Shown in pieces: positions 1 to 5,493 of a DNA stretch of 5,886 nucleotides (position 1 is its first letter; each line of letters begins with the position of its first letter). The notes under the pieces are model-generated. The model was not told the DNA's origin and ran no database searches. It saw only the letters and a list, made by a program, of their open reading frames with translations. The translations under genes were made by a program, and so were the position numbers. Source of the stretch: Atribacterota bacterium (GTDB lineage: Bacteria; Atribacterota; Phoenicimicrobiia; Phoenicimicrobiales; Stramentimicrobiaceae); the NCBI GenBank assembly GCA_028696495.1, contig JAQVGY010000051.1:1-5886 (forward strand), in the 5' to 3' direction.

Positions 1-4
1 TTAC

Positions 5-33
5 TTGAGGATATACTTAGAATACATTATAAT
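5..33 (+). promoter_or_regulatory. Sigma70-type promoter of the htpX-like gene
   Basis: A TTGAGG -35 box (5-10, four of six consensus bases) and a perfect TATAAT -10 box (28-33) are separated by exactly 17 bases. This is seen directly. Transcription would start near base 40, giving a leader of about 50 bases before the ATG at 92. In AT-rich DNA a TATAAT alone means little, but the optimal spacing and the position before a gene with a good ribosome binding site make this a credible promoter. Confidence 0.6.
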
Positions 34-52
34 ATAGAATGCGTCTACATCT

Positions 53-66
53 TTTGATATATCAAA
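53..66. promoter_or_regulatory. Perfect 14-bp palindrome, possible operator
   Basis: TTTGATATATCAAA reads identically on both strands. It lies about 13 bases downstream of the predicted transcription start and 12 bases before the ribosome binding site. The position suits a repressor operator that blocks early elongation. The half-site TTTGATAT recurs at 86-93, running into the start codon, so a second weaker site may exist. The operator role is inference: AT-rich palindromes arise by chance fairly often, and no regulator gene is visible in the window. Confidence 0.35.
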
Positions 67-78
67 TATGAAAATTTG

Positions 79-84
79 AAGGAG
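79..84 (+). promoter_or_regulatory. Ribosome binding site of the htpX-like gene
   Basis: AAGGAG lies 7 bases before the ATG at 92, which is ideal spacing and supports that start. AGATT at 83-87 can pair with AATCT at 95-99, so a small hairpin could hide the start codon. That pairing is weak. Confidence 0.8.
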
Positions 85-91
85 ATTTGAT

Positions 92-1063
92 ATGAATCTT
101 CAAACAAAAATGTGGATTTTAGTAATAGCAATGTTTGCCATTCTTTATGGTGTTATCGCAGGTATAGGCAGCTATCTGGGAGCAGGAAGTGTTACCGGTT
201 ATATTATATTAGCCATTGGGATAACACTGTTACAATATCTTATAGGCCCCAACATGGTTACTTCTATGATGAAAGTAAAATGGGTCAGCGCATCAGAGGA
301 ACCAGAACTCCACCAGATGATAGAAGAAATGTCCCACAAAGCAGGTATTCCCAAACCCAAAATAGGTATTTCACAAATGGCGGTCCCTAATGCCTTTGCC
401 TTTGGAAGAAGTGTCCAGGATAGCAGAGTCTGTATAACCACCGGGATTCAAAAACTGTTAAATAAGGATGAGCTAAAAGCGGTAATTGGGCACGAACTTT
501 CTCATATCAAACATAGAGACATGGTTGTTATCACGGTATTATCGGTAATACCATTAATCCTTTACTGGCTGGGAATGCGTACTATGTATGGGGGAACTTC
601 AAGGAGCCAGGAAAAGAAAGGCTCGTCTGCTCTTATCGGCATGTTTGCCTTTATTTTATATTTTATCTCTAACCTTTTGGTACTTTACGGTTCCCGTATC
701 AGGGAATATTATGCCGACCAGGGAAGTGTCAGCCTGGGAAACCCCCCTCACGAGCTTGCTTCTGCACTGTACAAGTTAACCTATGGCTCTGCAAAACTCA
801 AAGAGAGTCAGATGGGAAGACAGGCTCTTAATCAGGTTGAGGGGTTCAGGGCTTTTTTTCTCAACGATGTTGCCAGAGGATATCAGGAATTCTCAACCTT
901 GAAGGAACTGGATCAGGACCTAAGTGGTACCATCGATGCTCAGGAACTATTTGAATTAAGAGAAAAAAATGTCAGAATAAGCACATCTGAAAAGATGATG
1001 GAATTATTCACCACACACCCCAATATGTTAAAGAGGATTAAGGCTTTATCTAAATTATCTTGA
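92..1063 (+). CDS. htpX: HtpX-like M48 membrane zinc metalloprotease with an EF-hand insertion
   Basis: The 323-residue protein is a membrane-bound zinc endopeptidase of peptidase family M48B. HtpX proteins degrade damaged or misassembled cytoplasmic-membrane proteins, with the active site facing the cytoplasm. Two hydrophobic segments lie at about 7-29 and 34-52, and two more at about 143-163 and 179-200. The zinc site is HELSH at 134-138, with the likely third ligand Glu205 in the REYYAD motif. The family's C-terminal THP motif is at 308-310. E. coli HtpX has 293 residues. Extra sequence here, between the REYYAD region and THP, includes a canonical EF-hand loop at 274-285 (Asp274, Asp276, Ser278, Thr280, Asp282, Glu285) flanked by likely helices. 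This suggests calcium binding, which is inference. The gene has its own promoter and looks monocistronic. The family call is firm; the substrate is unknown. Confidence 0.93.
   Translation: MNLQTKMWILVIAMFAILYGVIAGIGSYLGAGSVTGYIILAIGITLLQYLIGPNMVTSMMKVKWVSASEEPELHQMIEEMSHKAGIPKPKIGISQMAVPNAFAFGRSVQDSRVCITTGIQKLLNKDELKAVIGHELSHIKHRDMVVITVLSVIPLILYWLGMRTMYGGTSRSQEKKGSSALIGMFAFILYFISNLLVLYGSRIREYYADQGSVSLGNPPHELASALYKLTYGSAKLKESQMGRQALNQVEGFRAFFLNDVARGYQEFSTLKELDQDLSGTIDAQELFELREKNVRISTSEKMMELFTTHPNMLKRIKALSKLS
911..946 (+). other. EF-hand calcium-binding loop within the HtpX-like protease
   Basis: Residues 274-285 read DQDLSGTIDAQE. This matches the 12-position EF-hand pattern: Asp at 1, 3 and 9, Ser at 5, Gly at 6, a hydrophobic residue at 8 and Glu at 12. 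Likely helices flank it (about 264-273 and 283-292), completing a helix-loop-helix. I see only one such loop. EF-hands usually work in pairs, so this one may pair in a dimer or bind weakly. The motif is seen directly; actual calcium binding is inference. Confidence 0.75.
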
Positions 1064-1073
1064 AAAAACATCC

Positions 1074-1100
1074 AAAAGATAGAAACGTAGTGTCTTTTTT
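1074..1100 (+). terminator. Weak terminator-like hairpin after htpX
   Basis: AAAAGATA (1074-1081) pairs with TGTCTTTT (1091-1098) around a 9-base loop, with one G-T wobble. The T run at 1095-1100 forms part of the stem. It begins 10 bases after the htpX stop codon, where a terminator is expected. The stem is almost all A-T pairs, so termination may be inefficient. Confidence 0.4.
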
Positions 1101-1371
1101 ATTTAAAATGATTAGATTCTAAAATTTTTTGTAGCGTGTATATTATATTATAGTATCAGGCAATAATATTTAATATATAGTATAGTACATAGTTAATTTA
1201 TTGATCTCTTAATAACCAGATAAAAGTCATAGAAAAGTTTGGTACAAATGAGGAATAATAATAACAAGAATAATACCAATATTAACTACGACAAACAATC
1301 CATTACACCTTCCCTTATTTATATATCCAAAAACTAATTACGTAAAAATCGTATTATTATATTGCTAGAAC

Positions 1372-1440
1372 ATGGAAGCAGAAAAAAGAATATTTAAAAA
1401 AGGAGGGATGAAAAAAGATTTGAACATCTGGCTAATTTAA
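1372..1440 (+). CDS. Possible 22-codon small ORF or leader peptide
   Basis: An ORF opens at ATG 1372, six bases after an in-frame stop at 1366-1368, and ends at TAA 1438-1440. It encodes MEAEKRIFKKGGMKKDLNIW plus Leu-Ile. No ribosome binding site precedes ATG 1372. A perfect AGGAGG at 1401-1406 lies inside it, only one base before an in-frame ATG at 1408 (10 codons). That is too close for normal initiation, and 13 bases before TTG 1420 is somewhat too far. The peptide has no run of branched-chain codons, so classical attenuation is not supported. It may be chance. Confidence 0.15.
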   Translation: MEAEKRIFKKGGMKKDLNIWLI

Positions 1441-1464
1441 TACTTATAAATTTTAAATTAAAAA

Positions 1465-1469
1465 AGGAG
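1465..1469 (+). promoter_or_regulatory. Ribosome binding site of the binding-protein gene
   Basis: AGGAG lies 7 bases before ATG 1477. This strong site decides the start and suits a highly expressed solute-binding protein. Confidence 0.85.
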
Positions 1470-1476
1470 AAGAATT

Positions 1477-2754
1477 ATGTTTTTAAAAAGTAAAGGCCTG
1501 AATGTAAACCTTACGATAAAGACTTTAATCTATATTTTTATAGCAATGATGTTATTAAATGTCTCTGCTTTCTCAGCTGATTTGCCGGGAAAAATTATCG
1601 TCGGATGCCTTGAACCTCTTACCGGTGCACATGCAGTCTTCGGAATTGAAGGGAAAGTTGGTATGGAATTTGCAGTAAAACATATCAATGAAGCTGGTGG
1701 TATAAAGTCTTTAGGTGGTATCCCATTAGAATTAGTTATTGAAGACGTGGGTGAGGATGCCATGAGCGCACGACTCGCCACAGAGAGCATTATAAGCAAA
1801 CATAGCCCTGTTGCCGTCTTAGGCTTGTATATCAGCCGTCTAACCACAGTAGCATCTGAGATTACCGAAAGAGAAAAGGTTATTATGGTAGCTGATGCCC
1901 TGGTGGATGATATAACTGAAGTGGGTCGCCAATACCTGTTCAGACCTTCTCCTAAGGCCAGTATGCAGGGTAGATCTGCTGTTGAATATGTTATAGAAGC
2001 AGCCGAAAAATCTGGAGTAAAGGTAGAGAATATTGCTATCCTTAACGAGGATTCCTCCTTTGGCAGAAGCAATGCAATTGGTGCGGTGCAGGCTGCCCTG
2101 GATAATGGATTAACTATTGTCTATCAGAAGGAATATCCCTATGATATTACCGACGCCTCATCAATTGTTCATGGTATCGCCACTGCAAAAGCAGACTTTG
2201 TAGTTCATTGCCCCTATTTTATGGATGCCATTATCTTTGCCCAGGCTTTTAGAGAATTAAATCTGATTCCAAAATATATTGCCGGCATGGGTGCCTGTGG
2301 ATATTCAGATCCTGAATCTATTGAAGCATTGGGTGCGGTAGCTGAGTATTACAGTAATACCTGTAGCTATAACCCTGCTAAGGATACCGCTCAAAACCGT
2401 AAATTTGTTGAAGAATATACCGCTCAGGTCGGGCATATTCCTACTGAAGGTGCTGGAATGAATTACTACGGAATGTGGGTTCTAAAGGAAGCTCTCGAGC
2501 TTTCCGGAGAATTATATCCTGAAGATCCTCTGAACCCGGATAACCTGCGTAGTGCATTTTTACAGCTCGATTTAACCTCCGGACCGGCAGTAGATACCTA
2601 TCCTACCAATCATATTGCCTTTGACGGAAAAGGAGATAATCCCCATGCCAGAGCAACAATATTGCAGGTTATTAATGGGGAATCCAAAGTGGTATGGCCT
2701 TTTGAAGAGGCAGAAGCTGAGTTTGTCTTCCCCAGACCGGATGCTACTTATTAA
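1477..2754 (+). CDS. Branched-chain-amino-acid-type ABC transporter substrate-binding protein
   Basis: This 425-residue extracytoplasmic binding protein belongs to the LivJ/LivK type (type 1 periplasmic-binding fold, Peripla_BP_6). It would capture the substrate and deliver it to LivH-LivM. A signal peptide occupies about residues 1-31: a lysine-bearing start, a hydrophobic core at about 17-29, and probable cleavage after Val-Ser-Ala (29-31). There is no lipobox cysteine, so the mature protein is probably free in a periplasm. Family marks are the first strand with GCLEPLTGAHAVFG (43-56), then KHINEAGGI (68-76), the central ILNEDSSFGRS (188-198), and a C-terminal AFDGKGD segment (391-397) leading to VVWP. 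It is the first gene of the importer operon, and a 134-base gap with a large hairpin separates it from livH. The substrate cannot be read from the sequence; amides, urea or aromatic and short-chain acids are alternatives to leucine/isoleucine/valine. Confidence 0.92.
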   Translation: MFLKSKGLNVNLTIKTLIYIFIAMMLLNVSAFSADLPGKIIVGCLEPLTGAHAVFGIEGKVGMEFAVKHINEAGGIKSLGGIPLELVIEDVGEDAMSARLATESIISKHSPVAVLGLYISRLTTVASEITEREKVIMVADALVDDITEVGRQYLFRPSPKASMQGRSAVEYVIEAAEKSGVKVENIAILNEDSSFGRSNAIGAVQAALDNGLTIVYQKEYPYDITDASSIVHGIATAKADFVVHCPYFMDAIIFAQAFRELNLIPKYIAGMGACGYSDPESIEALGAVAEYYSNTCSYNPAKDTAQNRKFVEEYTAQVGHIPTEGAGMNYYGMWVLKEALELSGELYPEDPLNPDNLRSAFLQLDLTSGPAVDTYPTNHIAFDGKGDNPHARATILQVINGESKVVWPFEEAEAEFVFPRPDATY

Positions 2755-2784
2755 TTATTTAGCAACTAGTAGCCGGTAAATAAT
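2754..2784 (+). repeat. AT-rich inverted repeat just after the binding-protein gene
   Basis: ATTATTTA (2754-2761) pairs perfectly with TAAATAAT (2777-2784) around a 15-base loop. It starts on the last base of the stop codon and lies immediately before the much stronger 21-bp hairpin, so the transcript may carry two stem-loops in tandem. With only A-T pairs and a large loop it is weak alone and may be coincidental. Confidence 0.3.
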
Positions 2785-2790
2785 CTTAGT

Positions 2791-2838
2791 AGACTTTGCC
2801 TGGTTAATTTTTGTATTAAAATTAACCAGGCAAAGTCT
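2791..2838 (+). promoter_or_regulatory. Perfect 21-bp intercistronic hairpin between binding-protein and livH genes
   Basis: The left arm (2791-2811, beginning AGACTTTGCCTGG) is the exact reverse complement of the right arm (2818-2838, ending CCAGGCAAAGTCT), with a 6-base loop TGTATT. TAG (2787-2789) and CTA (2839-2841) can extend it past a one-base bulge. No T run follows on either strand, so it is not a standard intrinsic terminator. Large stem-loops after binding-protein genes are known to protect the upstream mRNA from 3' exonucleases, as between malE and malF in E. coli. That role, giving more binding protein than permease, is inferred here. Confidence 0.85.
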
Positions 2839-2870
2839 CTATTAATTGGGTGCAATCACGTAAGACAGGA

Positions 2871-2875
2871 AAGGA
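2871..2875 (+). promoter_or_regulatory. Candidate ribosome binding site of livH
   Basis: AAGGA lies 13 bases before ATG 2889, longer than the usual 5-9. It is the only plausible site here, as nothing suitable precedes the in-frame GTG at 2850. The poor spacing fits lower translation of the permease than of the binding protein. Confidence 0.5.
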
Positions 2876-2888
2876 TAAACTTTTTAAT

Positions 2889-3749
2889 ATGGAAACAATT
2901 ATTCAAAGTGTTCTTAACGGGGTTTTGATGGGTTGTATTTATGCACTGATAGCTTTAGGATTGTCACTTATTTTTGGTGTAATGAATGTAGTAAATTTTG
3001 CCCATGGCAATTTTGTTATGCTTTCTATGTATTTTACCTTTTGGGCTGGTTCTCTATACAAAATTGATGCTATTTTCAGTCCAATTATAACCTTCCCTTT
3101 ATTATTTTTATTTGGAATACTGGTCTATCATGGATTAATAAAACAGACACTTCAGGAGCATTATACTATACAAATTGCTGTAACAGTGGGTCTAATGACC
3201 TTTTTAGGCGCTATAACTCAATTGGTCTGGCAGGCAAGACCACGTGCGCTGGCTTATTCAATTGTACAGGGCACCATTCGATTTGGTTCTTATACTATTG
3301 CACTTTCCCGGTTGATATCTGCCATTATTAGCCTCATTATTATAATGATTATATCCTATTTCTTAGCCAAAACCTGGCCAGGAATGGCAATAAGGGCTAC
3401 CTCCGATGATTCTAATGCAGCATCTTTAATGGGAATCAACTTCCAAAGAACATATGCTTTAGCCTTTGCGTTGGGCTCAGGGTTGACCGCTATAGCCGGT
3501 GGTCTATTGATGACCTTTCAGCAGGTAGATCCAACAATGGGATTACGATTCGGATTGCTCAGTTTTTGTATTCTCGCTTTAGCTGGATTGGGATCTATTA
3601 CCGGATTGGTAATTTCTGGCTTGATTGTGGGAATAAGCGAATCTCTGGCTATGACTTTTTGGGACCCAAGAGCCAGAACACTGGTAATATATCTCATATT
3701 TATTCTGGTTCTTTGGTTTAAGCCTAGAGGAATATTTGGGAGGAAATAA
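2889..3749 (+). CDS. livH: LivH-type ABC transporter permease
   Basis: This 286-residue cytoplasmic-membrane permease forms half of the channel with the next gene product. The reading frame is open back to GTG 2850, but I chose ATG 2889. The family begins with a short polar stretch before QxxxNG (here residues 6-11), and the 13 extra residues are charged and lack a ribosome binding site. Family marks are GCIYALIALGLSLIFGV (15-31) leading into NFAHG (36-40), a cytoplasmic coupling loop AIRATSDDSNAASLMGI (167-183) that contacts an ATPase, and a C-terminal FKPRGIFG (277-284). Several hydrophobic segments run throughout, as expected for a multi-spanning permease. The stop codon overlaps the livM start by one base (TAATG), so the two are translationally coupled. 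No residue identifies the substrate. Confidence 0.93.
   Translation: METIIQSVLNGVLMGCIYALIALGLSLIFGVMNVVNFAHGNFVMLSMYFTFWAGSLYKIDAIFSPIITFPLLFLFGILVYHGLIKQTLQEHYTIQIAVTVGLMTFLGAITQLVWQARPRALAYSIVQGTIRFGSYTIALSRLISAIISLIIIMIISYFLAKTWPGMAIRATSDDSNAASLMGINFQRTYALAFALGSGLTAIAGGLLMTFQQVDPTMGLRFGLLSFCILALAGLGSITGLVISGLIVGISESLAMTFWDPRARTLVIYLIFILVLWFKPRGIFGRK
3739..3743 (+). promoter_or_regulatory. Ribosome binding site of livM inside the livH end
   Basis: GGAGG lies 5 bases before ATG 3749 and within the last codons of livH. Combined with the TAATG stop-start overlap, it favours coupled translation and equal amounts of the two permeases. Confidence 0.75.
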
Positions 3750-4741
3750 TGAATTTTTTCAAAGAAATGAATTTAGGAAAATCACTGATATTGATTCTAT
3801 TTGTCATTGCTCTGGGTATACCCTATGTGCTTAGAACCAATCAATATCAAGTTTTATTGGCTACTACGGTACTACTTTACGGAGTTATGGCAACCTCCTG
3901 GAATATAGTAGGAGGATTAGCAGGACAACTTGATTTTGCCGCTTTTGCCTATTTAGGGATAGGTGCTTTCGTTTCTGGTACCTTATTCATCCGTTTTAAC
4001 CTTAGCCCCTGGTTCGGTATGTTTATAGGGGGCTTAGTAGCATCAGGATTCGCTCTTTTAATCGGAATCCCTCTATTCCGTTTTGGAATAAAAGAAGTCT
4101 GGTATGCCTTGACTACCAGTGCTCTGGTGGAAATACTCAAAGTTGCATTTAATATGTGGGAAAAGGTCGGCGGTCCGGTAGAGAGATGTCTTCCCTATTT
4201 TTCCGGTTCCTGGCAGCATATGCGTTTTGTTACATATGCCCCCTTTTACTATATAATGCTAACCATGCTGGTTATAGCTTTATTGGTGAATCAGAGGATT
4301 ACCAATTCAAAGCTTGGTTATTATCTCAAAGCTATCGGTGAGGATGAGACTGCAACAGAAGTTTTAGGAGTTGATAATAGAGCCAGCAAATTAAAGGCAT
4401 TGGTCTATTATTCCTTCCTGATAGGTATGACCGGTGGTATTTATGCCAGCATGTATGGCTATATTCATCCCAGCTTTTTTAATGGGCCGGAGAGTACCAA
4501 AGTAGCCATATTGGGTATAGTGGGAGGCAGAGGAATTACTTTTGGTCCCCTTCTGGCTGCCCTGTTACTGGTTGGAGCACAAGAATTTCTTAGAGCCAGT
4601 CTGGGCGGGGAATTTTCAGGATTATACCTGTTAATATATGCCATTATCCTGATTATAGTAGTTCTCTTTAAGCCCAGAGGAATCGCAACTATTTTCCAAG
4701 ATATTTACCAAAAATTTAAAACAAAAGAGGTGAAGAAGTAA
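3749..4741 (+). CDS. livM: LivM-type ABC transporter permease
   Basis: This 330-residue second permease of the importer would pair with LivH in the cytoplasmic membrane. A first hydrophobic segment at about 11-28 is followed by the family's WNIVGGLAGQ (51-60). The next stretch reads LDFAAFAYLGIGAF, where many LivM proteins have a version of SLGHAAFxGIGAY; the conserved His is missing here. The coupling loop is AIGEDETATEVLGV (195-208), where the commonest form begins AIREDE. GGRGITFGPLLAA (259-271) and C-terminal FKPRG (307-311) are family marks. A lysine-rich tail (322-330) ends the protein. The start is fixed by GGAGG 5 bases upstream and the overlap with livH. The livG ATG follows two bases after the stop. 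The family is clear; the departures may mean a substrate other than leucine, but that is speculation. Confidence 0.92.
   Translation: MNFFKEMNLGKSLILILFVIALGIPYVLRTNQYQVLLATTVLLYGVMATSWNIVGGLAGQLDFAAFAYLGIGAFVSGTLFIRFNLSPWFGMFIGGLVASGFALLIGIPLFRFGIKEVWYALTTSALVEILKVAFNMWEKVGGPVERCLPYFSGSWQHMRFVTYAPFYYIMLTMLVIALLVNQRITNSKLGYYLKAIGEDETATEVLGVDNRASKLKALVYYSFLIGMTGGIYASMYGYIHPSFFNGPESTKVAILGIVGGRGITFGPLLAALLLVGAQEFLRASLGGEFSGLYLLIYAIILIIVVLFKPRGIATIFQDIYQKFKTKEVKK
4727..4733 (+). promoter_or_regulatory. Ribosome binding site of livG
   Basis: GAGGTGA lies within the last codons of livM, 10 bases before ATG 4744. The spacing is slightly long but workable, and it supports coupled expression. Confidence 0.65.
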
Positions 4742-4743
4742 AG

Positions 4744-5493
4744 ATGTTGTCTGAACAAATTTTAAAAACCTCAGAACTTACCAAGAGCTTTGGCAATCTA
4801 ATTGCAGTAAATAATGTTGAAATGGAAATAAATAGGGGAGAGATTGTGGGGCTTATTGGACCAAACGGTGCTGGCAAGACCACTTTTTTCAATTTAGTAA
4901 CCGGGCTGGAAGTCCCTGATAAAGGACAGGTAGTATTTAAAGGTGTCAATATAGTTTCTATGCCCCCTCATAAGATTTGTAAACTGGGCATGTCTCGGAC
5001 TTTTCAAATTACCAGGTCTTTTGGTGAAATGTCTGTTGAAGATGCGATAAGGGTAGGGGCTTACAATCGGCTGGGTGAAAATGAGGTACCAAGAAAAGTG
5101 GATGAGATGGTCGAATTTTTTGAATTAGATGATATCAGAAAAACAAAATGCTCTGATCTGGGCTTGGCTTCATTAAGAAAAGTGGAAGTAGCCAGGGCAA
5201 CAGCAACTGAGCCCGAACTTCTACTACTCGACGAAGTTGGCGCTGGGTTAACCAGTGTTGAATTAATAAAACTTATGGAAGAATTAAAAAAATTAAATCA
5301 GGAAACCAAAATAACCCTTTGTGTGGTAGAACATGTTATGCAGATGGTAATGGGTTTATGTGAGCGTATCTTTGTTTTAGATGCAGGCAAACTTATTGCC
5401 AAAGGGGTACCTGATGAGATAAGCAATAATCAGAAGGTTGTTGAAGCCTATTTGGGAAGGAGGAGCTATATTGAATCCGATGTTACATGTTAA
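4744..5493 (+). CDS. livG: LivG-type ABC transporter ATP-binding protein
   Basis: This 249-residue cytoplasmic ATPase would power the importer together with LivF. Walker A is GPNGAGKT (39-46), the Q-loop Gln is residue 88 in RTFQ, Walker B is LLLLDE (159-164), the D-loop region is at about 166-173, and the H-loop His is residue 197 in VVEH. The C-terminal ISNNQKVVEAYLG (226-238) resembles the usual LivG ending. The helical-domain signature is degenerate: LGLASLRKVEVARA (139-152) stands where typical ABC ATPases have an LSGGQ-like sequence. Residue 165 is Val rather than the usual Pro after Walker B. I recall similar variants in a LivG-like branch, so this is probably a subfamily trait rather than loss of function. 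The gene is intact, starts two bases after the livM stop, and overlaps livF by 23 bases. Confidence 0.93.
   Translation: MLSEQILKTSELTKSFGNLIAVNNVEMEINRGEIVGLIGPNGAGKTTFFNLVTGLEVPDKGQVVFKGVNIVSMPPHKICKLGMSRTFQITRSFGEMSVEDAIRVGAYNRLGENEVPRKVDEMVEFFELDDIRKTKCSDLGLASLRKVEVARATATEPELLLLDEVGAGLTSVELIKLMEELKKLNQETKITLCVVEHVMQMVMGLCERIFVLDAGKLIAKGVPDEISNNQKVVEAYLGRRSYIESDVTC
5457..5463 (+). promoter_or_regulatory. Ribosome binding site of livF deciding a TTG start
   Basis: AAGGAGG is a near-perfect site inside the end of livG. It is 7 bases before TTG 5471 but 16 bases before the in-frame ATG 5480. The spacing argues for TTG initiation. Confidence 0.7.

Larger units (their letters stand above)
1101..1476. 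other. AT-rich gap with the presumed transporter-operon leader
   Basis: No confident gene is present in these 376 bases. The stretch at about 1255-1320 is very poor in G. A palindrome TTACGTAA sits at 1338-1345. The best promoter I can offer for the downstream operon is TTGAAC (1420-1425) and TATAAA (1445-1450), with an over-long 19-base spacer. It would give a leader of about 20 bases and is weakly supported. An 8-base AT-only inverted repeat, TAATTTAA (1433-1440) and TTAAATTA (1453-1460), overlaps that candidate. I see no recognisable riboswitch or tRNA-like fold. Confidence 0.5.

Noticed and set aside
112..390. 92-codon open frame overlapping htpX
   Set aside because: It runs in another frame of a clear protease gene and encodes a low-complexity, Tyr/Arg/Ser-rich product with no family resemblance.
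1255..1320. AATAAT-rich tract as a tandem repeat or CRISPR-like array
   Set aside because: The unit is not maintained and there are no regular spacers. It is simple AT-rich sequence.
1338..1345. TTACGTAA palindrome as an operator
   Set aside because: It is only 8 bases, does not extend, and has no convincing promoter beside it, so it is not listed as a separate feature.
1530..2072. 180-codon antisense open frame on the - strand
   Set aside because: It lies entirely within the binding-protein gene, has no ribosome binding site that I can see, and its translation shows no recognisable domain. It is a shadow of the real gene.
2791..2838. Hairpin as a Rho-independent terminator
   Set aside because: Neither strand has a T run after the stem (CTATTAATTGGG follows on +, ACTAAGATTATT on -). 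The genes on both sides belong to one transporter, so full termination would be counter-productive.
2850..2888. Upstream GTG start for livH adding 13 residues
   Set aside because: No ribosome binding site precedes GTG 2850, which lies only 11 bases after the big hairpin. The added residues are charged and do not fit the start of LivH proteins. ATG 2889 aligns with the family.
4716..4949. 77-codon antisense frame across the livM-livG junction
   Set aside because: It is a complement of the conserved LivG Walker A region and has no independent support.
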